From contig CM060191.1 of the NCBI GenBank assembly GCA_030549335.1, positions 5,957,001-6,021,000 on the forward strand: DNA of 64,000 nt, in the 5' to 3' direction. The translations under genes and the position numbers were made by a program. Positions 48,378-62,361 of the stretch are shown in pieces (position 1 is the stretch's first letter; each line of letters begins with the position of its first letter). The DNA comes from Pontederia crassipes (taxonomy: Eukaryota > Streptophyta > Magnoliopsida > Commelinales > Pontederiaceae). Below the pieces are notes generated by a model. It had not been told where the DNA came from. It worked only from the letters and a program-made list of their open reading frames with translations, and made no database searches.

Positions 48378-49252
48378 CTATGTTTAAGTGTTAACTATCT
48401 TCCAGACTATAAAAACTGACAAAAGAGACATAAAACACAGGGTGATCATTTTGCAGTATGAGGAGAATTAACCTCAGACTAGGGAAAGACCAAATGTGGC
48501 AAGGATCAACAGTGGAGTTCTCTGTATACTGTGCCTCAGACTCTTCAATACCAATACTGACAACATTTATGGTGGTATGCTGAAGATTTGAGGGACCTAT
48601 TCTGAGAATCTGGAATTCTCTTCATACATGCCACAGACTATTGATATTCCATACTGATAGAAATTACAATGGTCTGCTGATGATCAGGGGGCCATATTGT
48701 GAAGGCATGTCTGAATGTTCTTGAGAATCAATGCAACTGCTGTGGCAATCATATATTAGCCGTGATTATGAAGCAGAAAGAGGATTGCAAACAGAATATT
48801 ACAGAATTCTTCCATCAGCTTAATGGTTGTGTTAAAGCCGTGCTGTGGTGGTTAAGTGCAGTAATAGTGCAATAGGTTTATTTTCACACTGATGGATACA
48901 ATTGAATTATATATTGCATTTTTCTTTTGTAATTTTACGAGAACAACTTGGTGTTGTTCCATTTGGTGATGTTTTTTATTTTGATGAATCAAAGAGAAAC
49001 CTGTACTCTATAGTTTATAGAAGTCTCTTACCCTTTCATATCAGAATCAGATACAAGACTTTACAAAGACGAGTTATTCCATTCGACATTAACAACATAA
49101 CATGATGTGTTCATCTGTAAAGTGGCAACTTAACATCCAAAGTGCTATCATTTTTCTCTACTTCACATACATTATTTTTTGGTAGAACCTGGTATCTCTT
49201 CGTATTCTTTTCTTTCTCTTCCTTTGCTCAATGTAACACAGTTCCTCTACCT
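48378..49252. other. Convergent 3' region between invertase and LACS genes
   Basis: 875 bases between the two stop codons, expected to hold both 3' UTRs. No other gene recognised. Confidence 0.6.
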
Positions 49253-52200
49253 TCATTTTTTACCTTCTTCAAGGCTCTTGTATAGTCTGTCTATATCCGA
49301 CTGCGAGAGCATAGAAAGACTTGTGACTGTTATAATTCATGGAAATTTATGAGACTGCAGCAAAAACTTTTGTTCTGACATCTGCCCTACCTGATAATAT
49401 TTCAGCATCTGCCCTCTTTTCTTCTTCATAGTTGGAGTCACCAATTCCCTCTCTATGTCAAATGGTACAGGATCCACAAGAAGTCCTTTTATGTATTCGA
49501 AGCCTCTCAGCTAACATCAGAACAAAACAAATGCAATGAAATTACTTTTCACTCTCATGAATTGTGGCTTAAGTTATCTGAATTTCTTCTATTGTTTCTG
49601 AGTTCTATTATGTAACTTATATTGTTAGGTATTTTCTTACCACAACGTCCAAAAATTTCTTCATTCAGTATCAGAAAATCCAGTAGCTAAATCTCACCTT
49701 ATTTTTTTCGGCAATTGTCTTCAGCTCTTGGAGAATGTACTTCTTTAGCTGTTCAAGTTTGCAAATCTTAGTGAATGAACCACTATACCCGATTGATTCT
49801 GCCCACTTCTTAGTGTGATCTGCATGTGGTGTGACCACTGCTACAAGCACAGATCTAAAGCTATTCCCATAAACCCAGATCTGGAAAGAACAATGGAAAC
49901 TTTAAAATCTTTGTCAAAGCGTGTTTCCTTAGCAAACATTGAGCAAAACTTCAGATTAATACCTTGAAGACAGATAAAAAAGACACTTACATCTTCTATA
50001 ATTGGAGTAATACTATATACTTTCTCCAAGTATTCAACTGCAACATACTCTCCTTGTGATAACTTGAATATGTTCTTCTTTCTATCTATAATCTTCAGGA
50101 TTCCATCTGGACTCATCTCTCCTATGTCACCTGAACAAGGTAACAGTCCCATAATCTTGTCACATTTGTTACAGTTGTGTGTGTCAAGATTGACCTACAA
50201 TTTACTCACCTGTGTGGAACCATCCATCCACAATTGCTTCATTTGTCAGCTCAGGATTTTTGTAGTAGCCAGAGAAGAGGGTCTTGCCTCTGATGCATAT
50301 TTCACCACGAGAAGGTACACCAAGTGGGTCATAACCCATTTCAGGTACTTCTTCCAGGCGCACCTCACTGTACACAGAGGCGACTCCAACAGTCCCAATC
50401 AAGGACATATCATCAGGGTACCCAATTGTGCCAAGACCACATGTTTCTGTCAGCCCTGAAACATAAAATTTATTTGAGTGATATCAGAATTAATGCTTGC
50501 TCTCAAGGACTCAAGCCATCCATAAAAGAATTTGAAGTTATGATATAACCATTTAAATATCGCAGCATTAATACGTTGCTTAAGAAGAGTTAGGAATGTA
50601 ACAAAGAAAAGAAAACAACTGCTAAAGTTGCCACAGAATAAAGAATTTTTTATTTTCTGATTTCTCTATTTATATTTCCTTTCAGGGATCATTTCCTGAT
50701 GACGAGGCCACTATCGGGATCATTTCAGAGATTATCATATATACCATGTTAATTAAAAGAAATTCAAGTGAAATTCTTGTAACATAAGTCCTATATATGT
50801 AGAAGCAACACTAATTGATCCCTTAAGTTGATCTTGCTTATTGAAACAACCAAACAGATTCATTGATGGAATTACCATAGCATTAAAATAAGTAGAAGCA
50901 ACACCCACAGATCCCTTAAACATTCTTTCTTATTGGAACAATAAAACAGATTCATTAATAGAATTACCATAGCCTTGAAGAACAAAGGCACAACTGGTCA
51001 CCCTCATAAATTCCTCAATTTCTGTACTCAAAGGGGCACCTCCTGATATCATCAACCGGATTCGGCCTCCTAGCCTAGCCTTGACCTGTCACAAAAAAAA
51101 AGTTTCAGATCTTGAGAACTTACCACAATCAAGATCTTTACATGAAATATAGTAATAGAGTAAGGACAGTTTTCACATTAACTGCCCAGGTTGACAAACC
51201 TTTCGAAATGCCAATAAGTCCGCAAATGGGGAGGCTTTCTTATGTGAATATCCTGATTCCATCCATGATAGCTTGCTAGGATGCAGGGAAAAAAGTGCAT
51301 ATTTTATAGTTGCATTGGAGAAAGTATGAGAGGTGTTACTTAAAGATGTAGATGAGAAAATGGAAGGCATACTGTCTGTATAAAAAGTTAAAAATCATCC
51401 TTCTCAGTGGTCTTAGTTCTGCTATTGCTTTCAAAACACCTAAACACATTAGCACAACCAACTTCAGAAATCTGTTATATGAACAAAACTATGGAACAGA
51501 TAGGAGGGTATTTGTAATTTGTAAGTGTATTTTACTTTCATGAATTCTTTCGAAAACCCGAGGGACTCCAGCAAAGAGAGTTGGCTTCAGTTCCATGAGA
51601 TCATCTCTCAAGACATTGATATCCTTATTTTATTAGGGAGCACACCAACAACATATTCAGATTACACATGATAAATAAATGTGAACAGCAACAATAAATG
51701 AAATCAGTATGCTTGTCATACTGAAGGAAATGTCATACCCCTTGAAAGTAACCAACAGAGGCTCCTTTGTGAAAGAAGTATTCTTCGATAATGCGGTCAA
51801 GAACGTGAGCCAGTGGAAGAAATGACAGGTACACATCTTCCGTAGTCATCTAACATCAGAGTGCATAGATATAATTAATATATGCATGGTATTTTGACAA
51901 ATGAAAATTTCAAGCTCGTACTCATACCTTATCCTCAAATTGTTGCATGAAGATGTCAACGCCATGTACATAGGTTGCGTGCACTTCATGAGTCAAAATC
52001 ACTCCTTTGGGGCTTCCACTGGTTCCACTTGTATACATTATTGTGCAGATATCTTGAGGTTTTGGAGGAACGGGTTCTGAAGGATGATCTTTTCCCTGAT
52101 AATCAATACCAGTTTAGAGAGACAAATATCTGGTCATAATACCATTAAAGATACTGTTGATTGTCCTACTGAAATCATGGCATAAAGTCCAAGATCGGAA

Positions 52201-53932
52201 GTAGGTGTGATTGAAGGGGATATAATTAATCCGAATTTACTGAACAATGAATGACATGCTCAGGAATCTGCAAATTTATGCTCAAGCTTCTAACATGCTT
52301 GTTAAAAGGTGCATCGTGAAAATGTTTTTTTTTTCAGTTTGTCGTCTACAGAGACTGTCTTGGAAGTTCTTCAAAATCTAACCATTTGGATAAATTCATT
52401 CCAAGAATATAATTTCAATCCATTGTCAGCAGCTGCAGCAACTTGTTCTTCTGTTGTTGAAGCAAATGATATTAATGCTGCAACATCATAGAAAATGTAT
52501 TATCATTAGATAGAATGGGAAAATTTCAACCCAAGAACAATTGTTGTTCTTAAATTCTCACATTTCATTTGCCGAACAGAGCTGCAATCGGAGGAGAGAA
52601 TCTGCAAAATGAGAGTTGGAATTGCATCAAAACCTGACCTTGCTAACTGCTACTTGTCTCAAATCAATCAAATTGCATACTGTAGAAAGCCCACTTGTTT
52701 AATTTTCTTATCCTGTGCGAAGACCACGCTGATTTCAGCATGCTCAATTATGTAATCAACAGCTCCAGCGCCTGTGTTCATGAGTTTCAATACATCCTCT
52801 GATCAGAAGAATATTAAAGAGTTTAAACGCCAATTTTTTTTCTTAGAAAGATCCGTAGATCTATGTTCCTGTTAGAAGAATGTGGACATCAACCCTCTGT
52901 CATCAGCTAACTGTTAACTTACCAAGAGTATCATATAGTGGCACACAGATTAAGCTATATCCATTGCAAGCCTGCAGATTACACAGAATCCAATATGTCA
53001 ACAAACATATTGGAACCTAGCTACAAGATAACATCACTTAATTTAGATTTTTTAGTTCTTGCGGACCTCCATTGCTACTATCCACTGAGGGCAGTTTATT
53101 CCATAGATACCGATGCGCGAACCCTATGAAAAAAAAAATGAATTTGTAATCTCACATCACATTCTCGACAAAGAAAGGATGAAGCAGTTGCTCATGAACT
53201 GAGACTACTGCACATAAAAGATTTGCATGCTCACATGTTCGACTCCCAAATGCCGTAAAGCTGAGCCAACTTGCAGTACTTCTTCATACACCTCCTTGTA
53301 AGTTTTCCATAAGTAAGGTCCTGCCTGAGAGAACACAAGAAACAAAAACAAAGTTATAAACAGCCAAGTGCCGACGATTTAGGACAAGTACGTGACATAT
53401 TTCTTCAGAACGAAAGAAGGAAGTGACATGGATGACATACTATTCCATCTTTGATTTGGCGCCATCCAAGCATTCTGTTCGTGGGATATTTCTCTGCTGC
53501 TACACTGTTTACAAAATCATGCATTCAATATTTCAATGTCATCGTCTAAAAAGAGATGCCTTTTGGACTACTTATAAGATTCCGAGTTCCGGCCGGCAGA
53601 CCTCAGAATCTCTACAGAGGCAGAACTGGTCAAGTTTCTTCACAAGTACAGAACTAGAAGGTACTTGAAAAGTTTCATGATGCACTGACATAACCGAATT
53701 GAACAAACAGCGCAATTTAACAAGCGTCAGGAACTATTTCCTTCTGACTTCAAGCAACTGCAGAGTTCAGTTCTTGCTAAAATTACCTGAAGACGTCCCA
53801 AGAGGTGGTCATGTCGGGATCAGTGGCCGGGAAGCCGCCCTTGGCCAATGAAGACCGGAACAAAGGGCCGACGGAGGGCCTCCCGTCCTTCCCAACCTTG
53901 CCGCTCTCCACCTGAACAGCGTAATCCTTCAT
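49253..53932 (-). CDS. Long-chain acyl-CoA synthetase, LACS1 type, 19 exons
   Basis: Exons in transcript order: 53932-53787, 53504-53441, 53324-53235, 53123-53067, 52971-52923, 52771-52695, 52601-52562, 52477-52383, 52095-51928, 51849-51739, 51623-51536, 51439-51373, 51275-51200, 51085-50968, 50455-50210, 50130-49991, 49880-49698, 49510-49391, 49300-49253. All have GT-AG borders and phases that close to 660 aa, the length of Arabidopsis LACS1. The enzyme activates long-chain fatty acids with ATP and CoA; LACS1 acts at the ER in wax and cutin synthesis. Motifs: GRPSVGP near the N-terminus, AMP-binding [76 protein letters not shown] and [15 protein letters not shown]. Middle and C-terminal text is closer to LACS1 than to the LACS4 group. 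The 48-base last exon ([15 protein letters not shown]) restores the family's usual end. Confidence 0.95.
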
Positions 53933-53987
53933 GGTCGATGCTCAGCTCAGCTCAGTTCAGCCCAGCTCAGTTCAGCTGCAACAGATC

Positions 53988-54136
53988 CTGCAGGCCTGCG
54001 GAGCGTGCAAGGACAGCAAGGTGACATGCATAATAATATAATGAACCTGTTCTCTGCTTCCAGCGATCAAGATCACTGCGGTCCCTAGTTTGTCCTTCTA
54101 CAGATGCATCGAAAGTAACACGACGAAAAGGAGTAC
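53988..54136 (-). other. Probable 5' UTR intron of the LACS gene
   Basis: On the minus strand CTCACGAG|GTACTCC (donor at 54136) and CCTGCAG|GATCTG (acceptor at 53988) frame a 149-base intron between the TATA box and the ATG. This is inferred from splice-site sequence only. Confidence 0.45.
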
Positions 54137-54208
54137 CTCGTGAGCTATGCAGCGAAGGCGATTAACCAACGGGGAGAGCTGCGCGAAGTCGTGTGGAACG
54201 ATGACTGG

Positions 54209-54217
54209 AATATATAG
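54209..54217 (-). promoter_or_regulatory. TATA box of the LACS gene
   Basis: CTATATATT on the minus strand (context CTTCTATATATTCCAG) about 280 bases before the ATG. It would place the transcription start at about 54180 and leave a 5' UTR with a possible small intron. Confidence 0.6.
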
Positions 54218-54229
54218 AAGCGTCTCCCG

Positions 54230-55991
54230 TATCTTGGAACAGTTGGGTTTCATTAATCCTAGTACGAGGGGGACGCCATTGAGCTCTCTCCTCTGCTCCG
54301 TTTGTCGAGCTGCATTCAATGATATCAACATTCAACAGTCGATCATGCCATGAAAGGCAGAAGCTGCCAGAGTTGAAATCACTTGAGTAGTAAATTATTA
54401 TCATTAATCTTTTTTTTTTGCCGGCTCGGCTTACGAGAAGTTTCGTCTCCGATTATTAACATTCGACTAATTTAAAATCGAAAAAGTAGAATAATAATTT
54501 ATTTTTTAATTAAAATATTGATACGAATTTAAGACTACTAGCACTCGTCGAGTATGAGTCAACCAAAATTATTATTAATCTAATATATAAAGACAAATGA
54601 CCATGTTATATTAACGTGTAGCATCACCTTAAAAGTTAATTTTATATTTGATATATAAATGAAACGCATTCATTAAATAATTTTATATAGCATGCTTAAG
54701 TTGGGGGTTGACAAGCTCAACGAATACCTACATAATTAAAATTATATAATATATTTTAGTATACTTTCATGCTAAAAAAAGTCGTATTCAATTGAGGTCC
54801 ATTTATAAAATAAAATATATCTTAATATTTTATTATATATACCATTAATAAATGCATAGATCTCAAAAAATATCTAAAAAATCGATAAGTTTTTTCTAAC
54901 TAGCAAAAATTTTGCGAAAAAAAGTTATGCATCATGTATTAATATTAGCTAGCCAAAATTTAAGAATTTCAAAACGCTTTATTAGTTCATTTCCTTTAAA
55001 ACATCTAATAAAGAGCTTATCCTAATTGATTTTAACATAACCCTACATAATAAAGTACACAAAAAAATACTTCTTCTTTCTTTTTCGTGCCCTTTAATTC
55101 TCTTTTAAAGAAACTAATCACAATTATTTTTAATAATATCTTGCTTATTTAGTTAGCTATACTTATTAGAATAATAATTTTCAATCACATGGAACAAAAT
55201 TTATTGATTGCTACATCTTTAATTTTAGGCGATGTTTAATGTTTAATACAATTATAATAATTAATTATATCAGAACTATTTAATTTAAATGGCTGGTAAC
55301 CATTTATTAATTAGTTAATCTTTTAATTATTATATGTTCAATTTTATTATATTATTGTCATTACAAATTGTTAGAAAATTATAATTTGCACTCATGATAT
55401 GTACTGGGGGTCTTGGGTCCGTCATGATCAAACTCATATCACTTTCATCTGCATTGCACTTTCTTTTTTCTCTCTCTAATGTTTAATTATAATTATAATT
55501 ATTTATTTGTTGAATACATTAATCTGTGAACTCGTAGTACTTACTAATTAGTTTGTAACAAAGCATTTTTTCATTAGAAAATAAATATGCATTTTTTCTG
55601 CTATATATTCAGAAATAGGAACGGTATTCTAATTAACAGGGATTCTTTAAAAAAAAATGTTTGTATATGATGTTTTAAAAATCCAATTTTTCCTTGACAA
55701 AATCAAATCTTGCTTATCCTTCTTGGTTTGTTGGTCCGTGGATTCATTTGTCGGCTTGTCACAATATTTAGTTAGATTACGGTGAATCATACGAAATCTG
55801 TTTTCCCAAATATTAATTAGATTCCTATAGTTGACGGGTCAAGGTGTCAAGTCCAAACATTAAGATTTATATTTGGAATATTTGTGTACGCCAAAATGAG
55901 ACGACATTCTTAAATTAATTGGACTCGTGACGCGGTTTCTAATTAGTGAACTGTACTATGCACAATTATTATTGGAATTGGGCTACCTCAA

Positions 55992-56049
<58 letters not shown>

Positions 56050-56320
56050 CCCAGGTCATTCATTTGGTTCATGGTGGAGAATAAGATGTTTGTATTTTGG
56101 GCGTCGTTTGTTTACAGAATAAAATTGGGAATAAAACAATATAATATCGTATTCTAAAAAAGTAAATTTATCGAAATAATATTTTGAAGATTGCAGGTTA
56201 TGTGGAGCACATTTGTCATCATTGTAATAATTATAAAACAGCCTTACATTTCTATTCTTGCTAAACAGCTTTGTTCTCATCCGAAGAACATTTTAAAAAT
56301 AAAATTATTTGTTCTTAAAT
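54230..56320. other. AT-rich intergenic region
   Basis: No gene recognised. It contains the (ATA)n tract at 55991-56046. Open frames overlapping the tract are artefacts. Confidence 0.5.
55991..56046. repeat. (ATA)n microsatellite
   Basis: About 18 trinucleotide units within AT-rich spacer. Confidence 0.95.
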
Positions 56321-56324
56321 ATAG

Positions 56325-56982
56325 GTTTTGTTTGACATTATTAGCGATTTGACGAGCGGATAGTGATTGATGATTAGCGACCCGTGGTTCATTTAAAATA
56401 TTAATGAATAAGCGTTTGATAAATTTAACGGTAAAATTAGTATATGAATATAAAATGACATAATTGAATATACAATAAATTATTCAATTCAATCGCTATA
56501 TAAATTTTATTAAAATTTAATAAAAAATTAATATCTCAATGAAATAAAATAAAATTTCACAAGCAAATTTGTTATTAAAAATATATATATTTATAATACA
56601 TTTTATATAGTTAATATATGATCTAAAAATATTAATTATTAAATTAATTTATATATCCATTGTTAATAAATAAATATTTTGTAATTAATTAAATATGAAT
56701 ATAAAAGGAATATAGTTGAATGGTGATAAAATAAAAATGATAAAATAATAGGATAAATTAAAAAATAAAAAATACATTTGAATAAGGATAAAATTTTAAA
56801 AAAATAAACTTCTAAACGTTAAAAGTTAAACACTACTAGCAGTAATTTTACAATATTTTAAAACGCTAAACTCTACTTTATTATATTTGTTACCAAATAA
56901 ATAAAATAGCATTTCAACTTTCAACTACTAAATATTATTTTTGACATTGCCACACGGAGCAGTAATAACAAACACATTCTAA
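56325..56982. mobile_element. Possible MITE with diverged ends
   Basis: GGTTTTGTTTGACATTATTAG on the left loosely pairs with, in reverse, AATGTGTTTGTTATTACTGC on the right, around an AT-rich interior. The match is weak and the element may be chance. Confidence 0.25.
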
Positions 56983-57557
56983 GAGAATAAGGGCTTCATA
57001 TTTTGTTTTAGAATAAAAGTGGGTAGTAATTAATTCACCTTTTCATTTTTCAATTATTTTTACGATAGTAATTCAAAATAAAACAAGAAAGAAAAATATC
57101 TAAGATGTCTAAATTATGTCGGCCTTTCTAATATGTCTTTACACTCTCCTCCTCCTTTATTGTTAACAAATCGTACGAAATAAATAAATGAACTTTTTTC
57201 CAATTCTTCTTGTAGCACAAAAAAAATATATCAACAAACATTAATTCAATTTTTGCCACTTCAAACAGAAAATCATACGCATTAAAGTCAAATATATTAT
57301 ATCAACAATGAAAAATAAAAAATCATGAGCTAAAAAGGACAAAAATATATATATAATTAGAAAATGGAGTCGATAAAAATCTCAAGGCTTTTTTTCTTTC
57401 GAATTGACCTTAATTTAGATTAGTATTTTTTTTTTGCATAAAAGAACCAGTAAATGCATGCTTGTGACCAATGCTTATTCATCATCCATTGAATCTTGTA
57501 CCATGAGCATGCACACTTGGTTGTCATTGCACGGCGTATATATCTAGATCTCTGTGA

Positions 57558-58523
57558 CCCTTTGTTTGGTTGCGAATTATCTATTGAAATAAATAGATAA
57601 TCCTTGAAATATAGTTAAACGATAGATTATGATTAATAGAGTCAAGATGTACACGGCTCACGATGCGGATCATTATTTTATGGCAATGTTTTGAAAACCG
57701 GACCGGCCGGTTCAACAGCGAACCGGCCGGTGATCCAGTCCGTTCAAAGTACAAAATCGATTTTGATGTTGAACCGAAAGAAATCGGTTGAACCGACCGG
57801 TTGAATCGGTTCAATCAAGTTCAATTTAAATTTTGAAAAAGAATTAAAATAATGATAAAAATAGAAAAGTTAATAAGGAAAAAAAAGAAAGAAATAAAAG
57901 AAATGTAAGGAATGAATGAATATGACAGGTATAATATTAATTAGGAATGAAAATAAAAAAGATAAGTATTTAAAATTATTTAGCATTAAAATAGAAAATT
58001 ATTTAAAGACATAAATAAAGGAAAGTGTTAAAGAAATAAGAATAATTTAAAATAAACTTTATTAATATAGCATTTATATTATTAAATAATAGATATTAAA
58101 TTAATAATAATCTATTTATATTTAAATGTTAATTATTCTTATTTATCACTATTAAAACTTTTAACAAATTAAAATTATGTTATATTAATTTTTAATATTA
58201 TTAATAGGTTATTAGTACAATATTAATTACTACATCATATAACTTATATTATATCTTTATAATTATTATAAATAATATTATTTTAATAAAATTTGGTTCA
58301 ATCCGGTCGAACCCAATCGGGCCGGTCCAATCATGACCCAATAAGAAATTCGATCCGGTCGCCGGTTCGGTTCTGAATTATTTTATAGGTTATCATACTC
58401 CTCAATTTTAATATAATAAAGATAATATGACGAAAGTAACTGATCAATACAAATAACCCTCTTATCTCTTCATATTAAAATCACGTAATCCGCTCATCCT
58501 TAATCCGCAATCAAACAACACCT
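57558..58523. mobile_element. Inverted-repeat element carrying a nested CCGGTT-type MITE
   Basis: Outer ends CCTTTGTTTGGTTGCGAATTA and, in reverse, GGTGTTGTTTGATTGCGGATTA match at most positions. Inside, from about 57685 to 58385, is a second inverted-repeat unit whose ends are packed with CCGGTT/AACCGG words (TTTTGAAAACCGGACCGG at the left; reversed right end TTCAGAACCGAACCGGCGACC), typical of plant hAT MITEs. The interior is AT-rich and non-coding. Target duplications were not firmly placed; TTATTTTAT lies near both inner ends. Confidence 0.55.
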
Positions 58524-59141
58524 ATATATGTAATATACTCAATGCTCTTCTACTATATGGTATCATGGAATCATGGCCGGCACATTTAATTCCAATCCAA
58601 CATTTTTTACGAGTACAGGGCCGTGATTCCAAATGCATAGAAACATTTGATTAGATGGACCTGTTTTGATTCCATATCCTTATTACTGCACGTTACAAAA
58701 ATGATCTGATATGATTATAATACGAGTTATTTATAATCTCAACACATGTTAAGAACATTATATATCTTTAATTACTTGAGTTAGCAGGGTGGTTATTACC
58801 TAGTATCATAAAAAGTTTGATGTTTTTAGTTACGACATCACTATTATCATTTCAAAATATATCATTGTCACTTCATTTTATCTAAAAATGATGATAGTAT
58901 ATTTTGAAGTGAAAACAGTGGTGCCCTTTAGTTATTCTTTATTCGACTAAAGTTATTTTTTAATGCATCAATTATTTGAGATAGCTAGTAGTTAAGGGTT
59001 GTCAAAATAATTTGTCTCAAGAAAATTTAGCTTCAATCAAACACAAAGAATAATTAATTCTCTAAAATTACTTTTTTTCCTTTGGTTCTTCAATATTTTG
59101 TTTTTTTGCTGAGGTAAATGGAAATATTAGTTAAACATATA
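58524..59141. other. AT-rich spacer
   Basis: No gene seen. An imperfect inverted repeat at about 58835-58905 (CATTTCAAAATATA...TATATTTTGAAGTG) could form a hairpin. Confidence 0.45.
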
Positions 59142-59144
59142 TAA

Positions 59145-59732
59145 GGGTGCGTTCACTGCATTGCCATTCAACATTACCTAGCAATGTAGATTATCTCTCA
59201 GAAAGAATGTCACTTGTTAAATTGCCAGCAATGTACATTATCTTATTTAGTATGCATGAATAATCTATCTGGCAATCCATATTAATTATTTATAAAAAAA
59301 TACATATTTATGAGTTAATATACAATTTTTTATCAATATATCCTTAATAAAAATTATGTTTAGATATATAAATTTTTTTAACTTAGTAAAATTACATCAC
59401 AAATATATAATCTCACCCATAAAATTAAAATTTATAAAATAATTAATATATTTTTTAAAATATGATAATAATATAGTAATAATAATTATAATATTTATTT
59501 GATTAATTTTATAATTTATTTAATTATTATTATAATTTATTCAATGTATTTTAGAATTTATTTAAATAAAACTGTAAAGGACAAATGCGAAAAGTAAAAT
59601 TTAAAAGATTGCAACCCAGGTGATAATGTGGATTGCCTACCCTTCCATAGGCAATTTACATTGCCACTTCATAGGTAATGTGAATTGTCTGGACAATGCA
59701 GATTACTCATTACCTGTCACAAATGAACAAAG
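59145..59732. mobile_element. Tourist/PIF-Harbinger-type MITE
   Basis: 588 bp with ends GGGTGCGTTCA and, in reverse, CTTTGTTCA, each flanked by TAA (59142-59144 and 59733-59735), the 3-bp duplication of PIF/Harbinger. Near the left end CATTGCCATTC and AGCAATGTAGATTATC are echoed near the right by ACAATGCAGATTACTC and GGCAATTTACATTGCC. No coding capacity. Confidence 0.6.
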
Positions 59733-59735
59733 TAA

Positions 59736-62306
59736 TATGGTGGGCCCAGTTAATTTAATACAATATTATTTAATAATCTACAAAAATTACTTTTAGAAAA
59801 ACGTCCTCTAAGTACTGTATGAATTATGCACCATTTTGAGCAGGAATTGATTCGACTGTGTTTATTATTGTTTACCCATCAACATTATAATTCTAATAAT
59901 TGTGAATATTTTTATCCTTTTGTCAATTACAAATATTATTGCCCTAATTTTAAAATGGAAGTTCCAATTATTTGGCAGACCTGTCTCTTTGGAGACATCC
60001 CATAAGGGAAAAAAAAAGGGTAGATCTGCAACTTAAATGGATCCTGATGAACAGTAACTCCCTGTACAATCCCATTTTCCCATGCCAAACACATTTGGCA
60101 CCAAGTCCTTGGATAAAACAAAAATAGATGTCATGTTTGCTACTTGAGGGAAGAGAAAAGGACCCAATACCTAACTCTTTGGTCCAAAATATTTATGGCA
60201 TGTGGCTCATTAACTCAACTGGCAAACACAGATTACTATGGATGCATCATATTTGGAGGACTCACTGCCTTTGAAAGAATGAAAAATTGCATGGTTTTTG
60301 TACACGTTTTGGATCTGCACATGTTTTTGTACAATGACCGTTATGTTCTTTTAACTTAATATAATCAAATTCTCATTAAAAAAAATTTGCATGGTTGGGA
60401 GGGTGCCATAAATTGAATTGTTCAAGGGTGGTTGGTGCATGGTTGGAGATGCATGGAGGGCAGTGGGGTTCAAAGGTGGTGACCACTTCAAATCTCTTCA
60501 CTCATACTAAATAAAGATGACATTTTAGTTTTTTTTTTATAATTGTATGAAAAGTATAATTTGGTAAAGAAAAGTCATTTGAGAAACTTTTCATTCGATT
60601 GGTTTTAAAGGAAAATCATGAAGATAGAAGTGGATATAGTCTCGAGTAATTGCATGTGTATTTACATTGAACATATATATTATCAATTAAATAATTCACA
60701 GAAAAAATTCTTTTTAACATAATCGAGTTAGCCAATAGTTAAAAATAAGTAATATTCAAAAGAAATTATTCTGAAAAATTTACAACATACAGCATGAAGA
60801 AGATACATACGACTGACTAGGGGTCAAATTAGGTTGCCCAATTTGGCTGAGCCAAAACGAAGTTTTGCAAAAAAAAAAAAAGAAAAAAAAACATTTATCA
60901 AAATTTTTAAAGATATGCGGATGACAGTTTTTTAAATGACATTTTTTAATTAGGGATCAAATTAGGGGTCAAAATGACGTTTTTTAAAGATTCTTTATGA
61001 TGGGGTGGATTCAAAAATTTTATTCGGATATAATTTTTAAAAATTTAACTAAGACTAAGTTAAAATTCACTAAATTAGTGATTTTGGAAAGTTTAAAAAT
61101 AATTATTCGCATTCTACTTTTATTTCTTCTTCACCAAATAAAAATTTTAATCTCTTTTAAAAATAATATCAACCTTGCATAATTTATATATTATATTTTG
61201 TATTGAAACAAAAAAAAATAAACGAACCTAATATATCCCATTAATTTATATTCAAAAATATTATTTTTATAAACCTGATTTTATTAACCTTTACTCCATC
61301 ACCATAATCCATTCCTCTACTGTTAAATTATCAAATAAAACCTTAACGTTGGCATGAATTCTCCCATAAATCTCTAACTAATTATCATCCATAAAAAAAA
61401 GCAACTCAAATGATTATGATCGAGAGACTTGGCAATGTCAACTTCTTTTCATAACAAGTCAATTCTTTTAAAAGCTTACTAGATAGTTAGTGCATGTTGA
61501 CTTGGCAACGTCGCGTCCAACCTAAAATATGACACCTTCTTGAATTGAAGTCTTTGAATTCACGATAATTTGATGTGTTGTCATGTCCACTCATGGAGTG
61601 CGACCACTTGTAGCATTGATTTTTATGCACCATATACAATTAATTATCTTAACATACAACATGAAGAAGATTATGCTACATCATGTAAAATTGATTGGAA
61701 GCTGCAAACTCCCCAACAAACTATCATTAAAAGCTGTATAATATATATATATATATATATATATAATATTTAGAGTGATAGGATTTTACATTTATTTGAG
61801 TATTAATGTCGAATTGTGATAAGGTTGTCCTCATTAGCAAATGGCAATTATCTATTCAATTGTATATAAACGTAGAAAAAGAGAAACTAAAAGGATTGAT
61901 AAGTTGTTTCAAGTTCACGGGCATCTTAACATAAAAGAACATTTGATGGTTAAGTGGCTAAATATTTAGTTTCTATTGATGAGGAACTTTTTATTTTTTG
62001 GTAATAAATTCATATATTTATTCTTTTTTTTACAATTGGAAAAAGGTTAGAAACTTAGTTAATTCCATGACTTCCGAGTTTTTTGAGGTACGTACGTATA
62101 ATGAGTTCGACGTACCTTTTGACTTTGGTTGACTCGCTTGAATGATGCAACAGTGTTCAATGTCGACAAGTTCAAGAGGTCATCTTTTTTTATTTACTTA
62201 TTTATTCCTTATTATTATATTACTATTATTGTTGTTGACCTTTTCTTCAAACATATATTAAAAGGCATTATAACATGCCCTACCACATTTCGTACTTAAT
62301 TATAAC

Positions 62307-62361
<55 letters not shown>

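Noticed and set aside
49337-49390. LACS C-terminus by read-through ([17 protein letters not shown])
   Set aside because: A consensus donor at 49390 and an exon at 49253-49300 restore the family's normal end and the 660-aa length.
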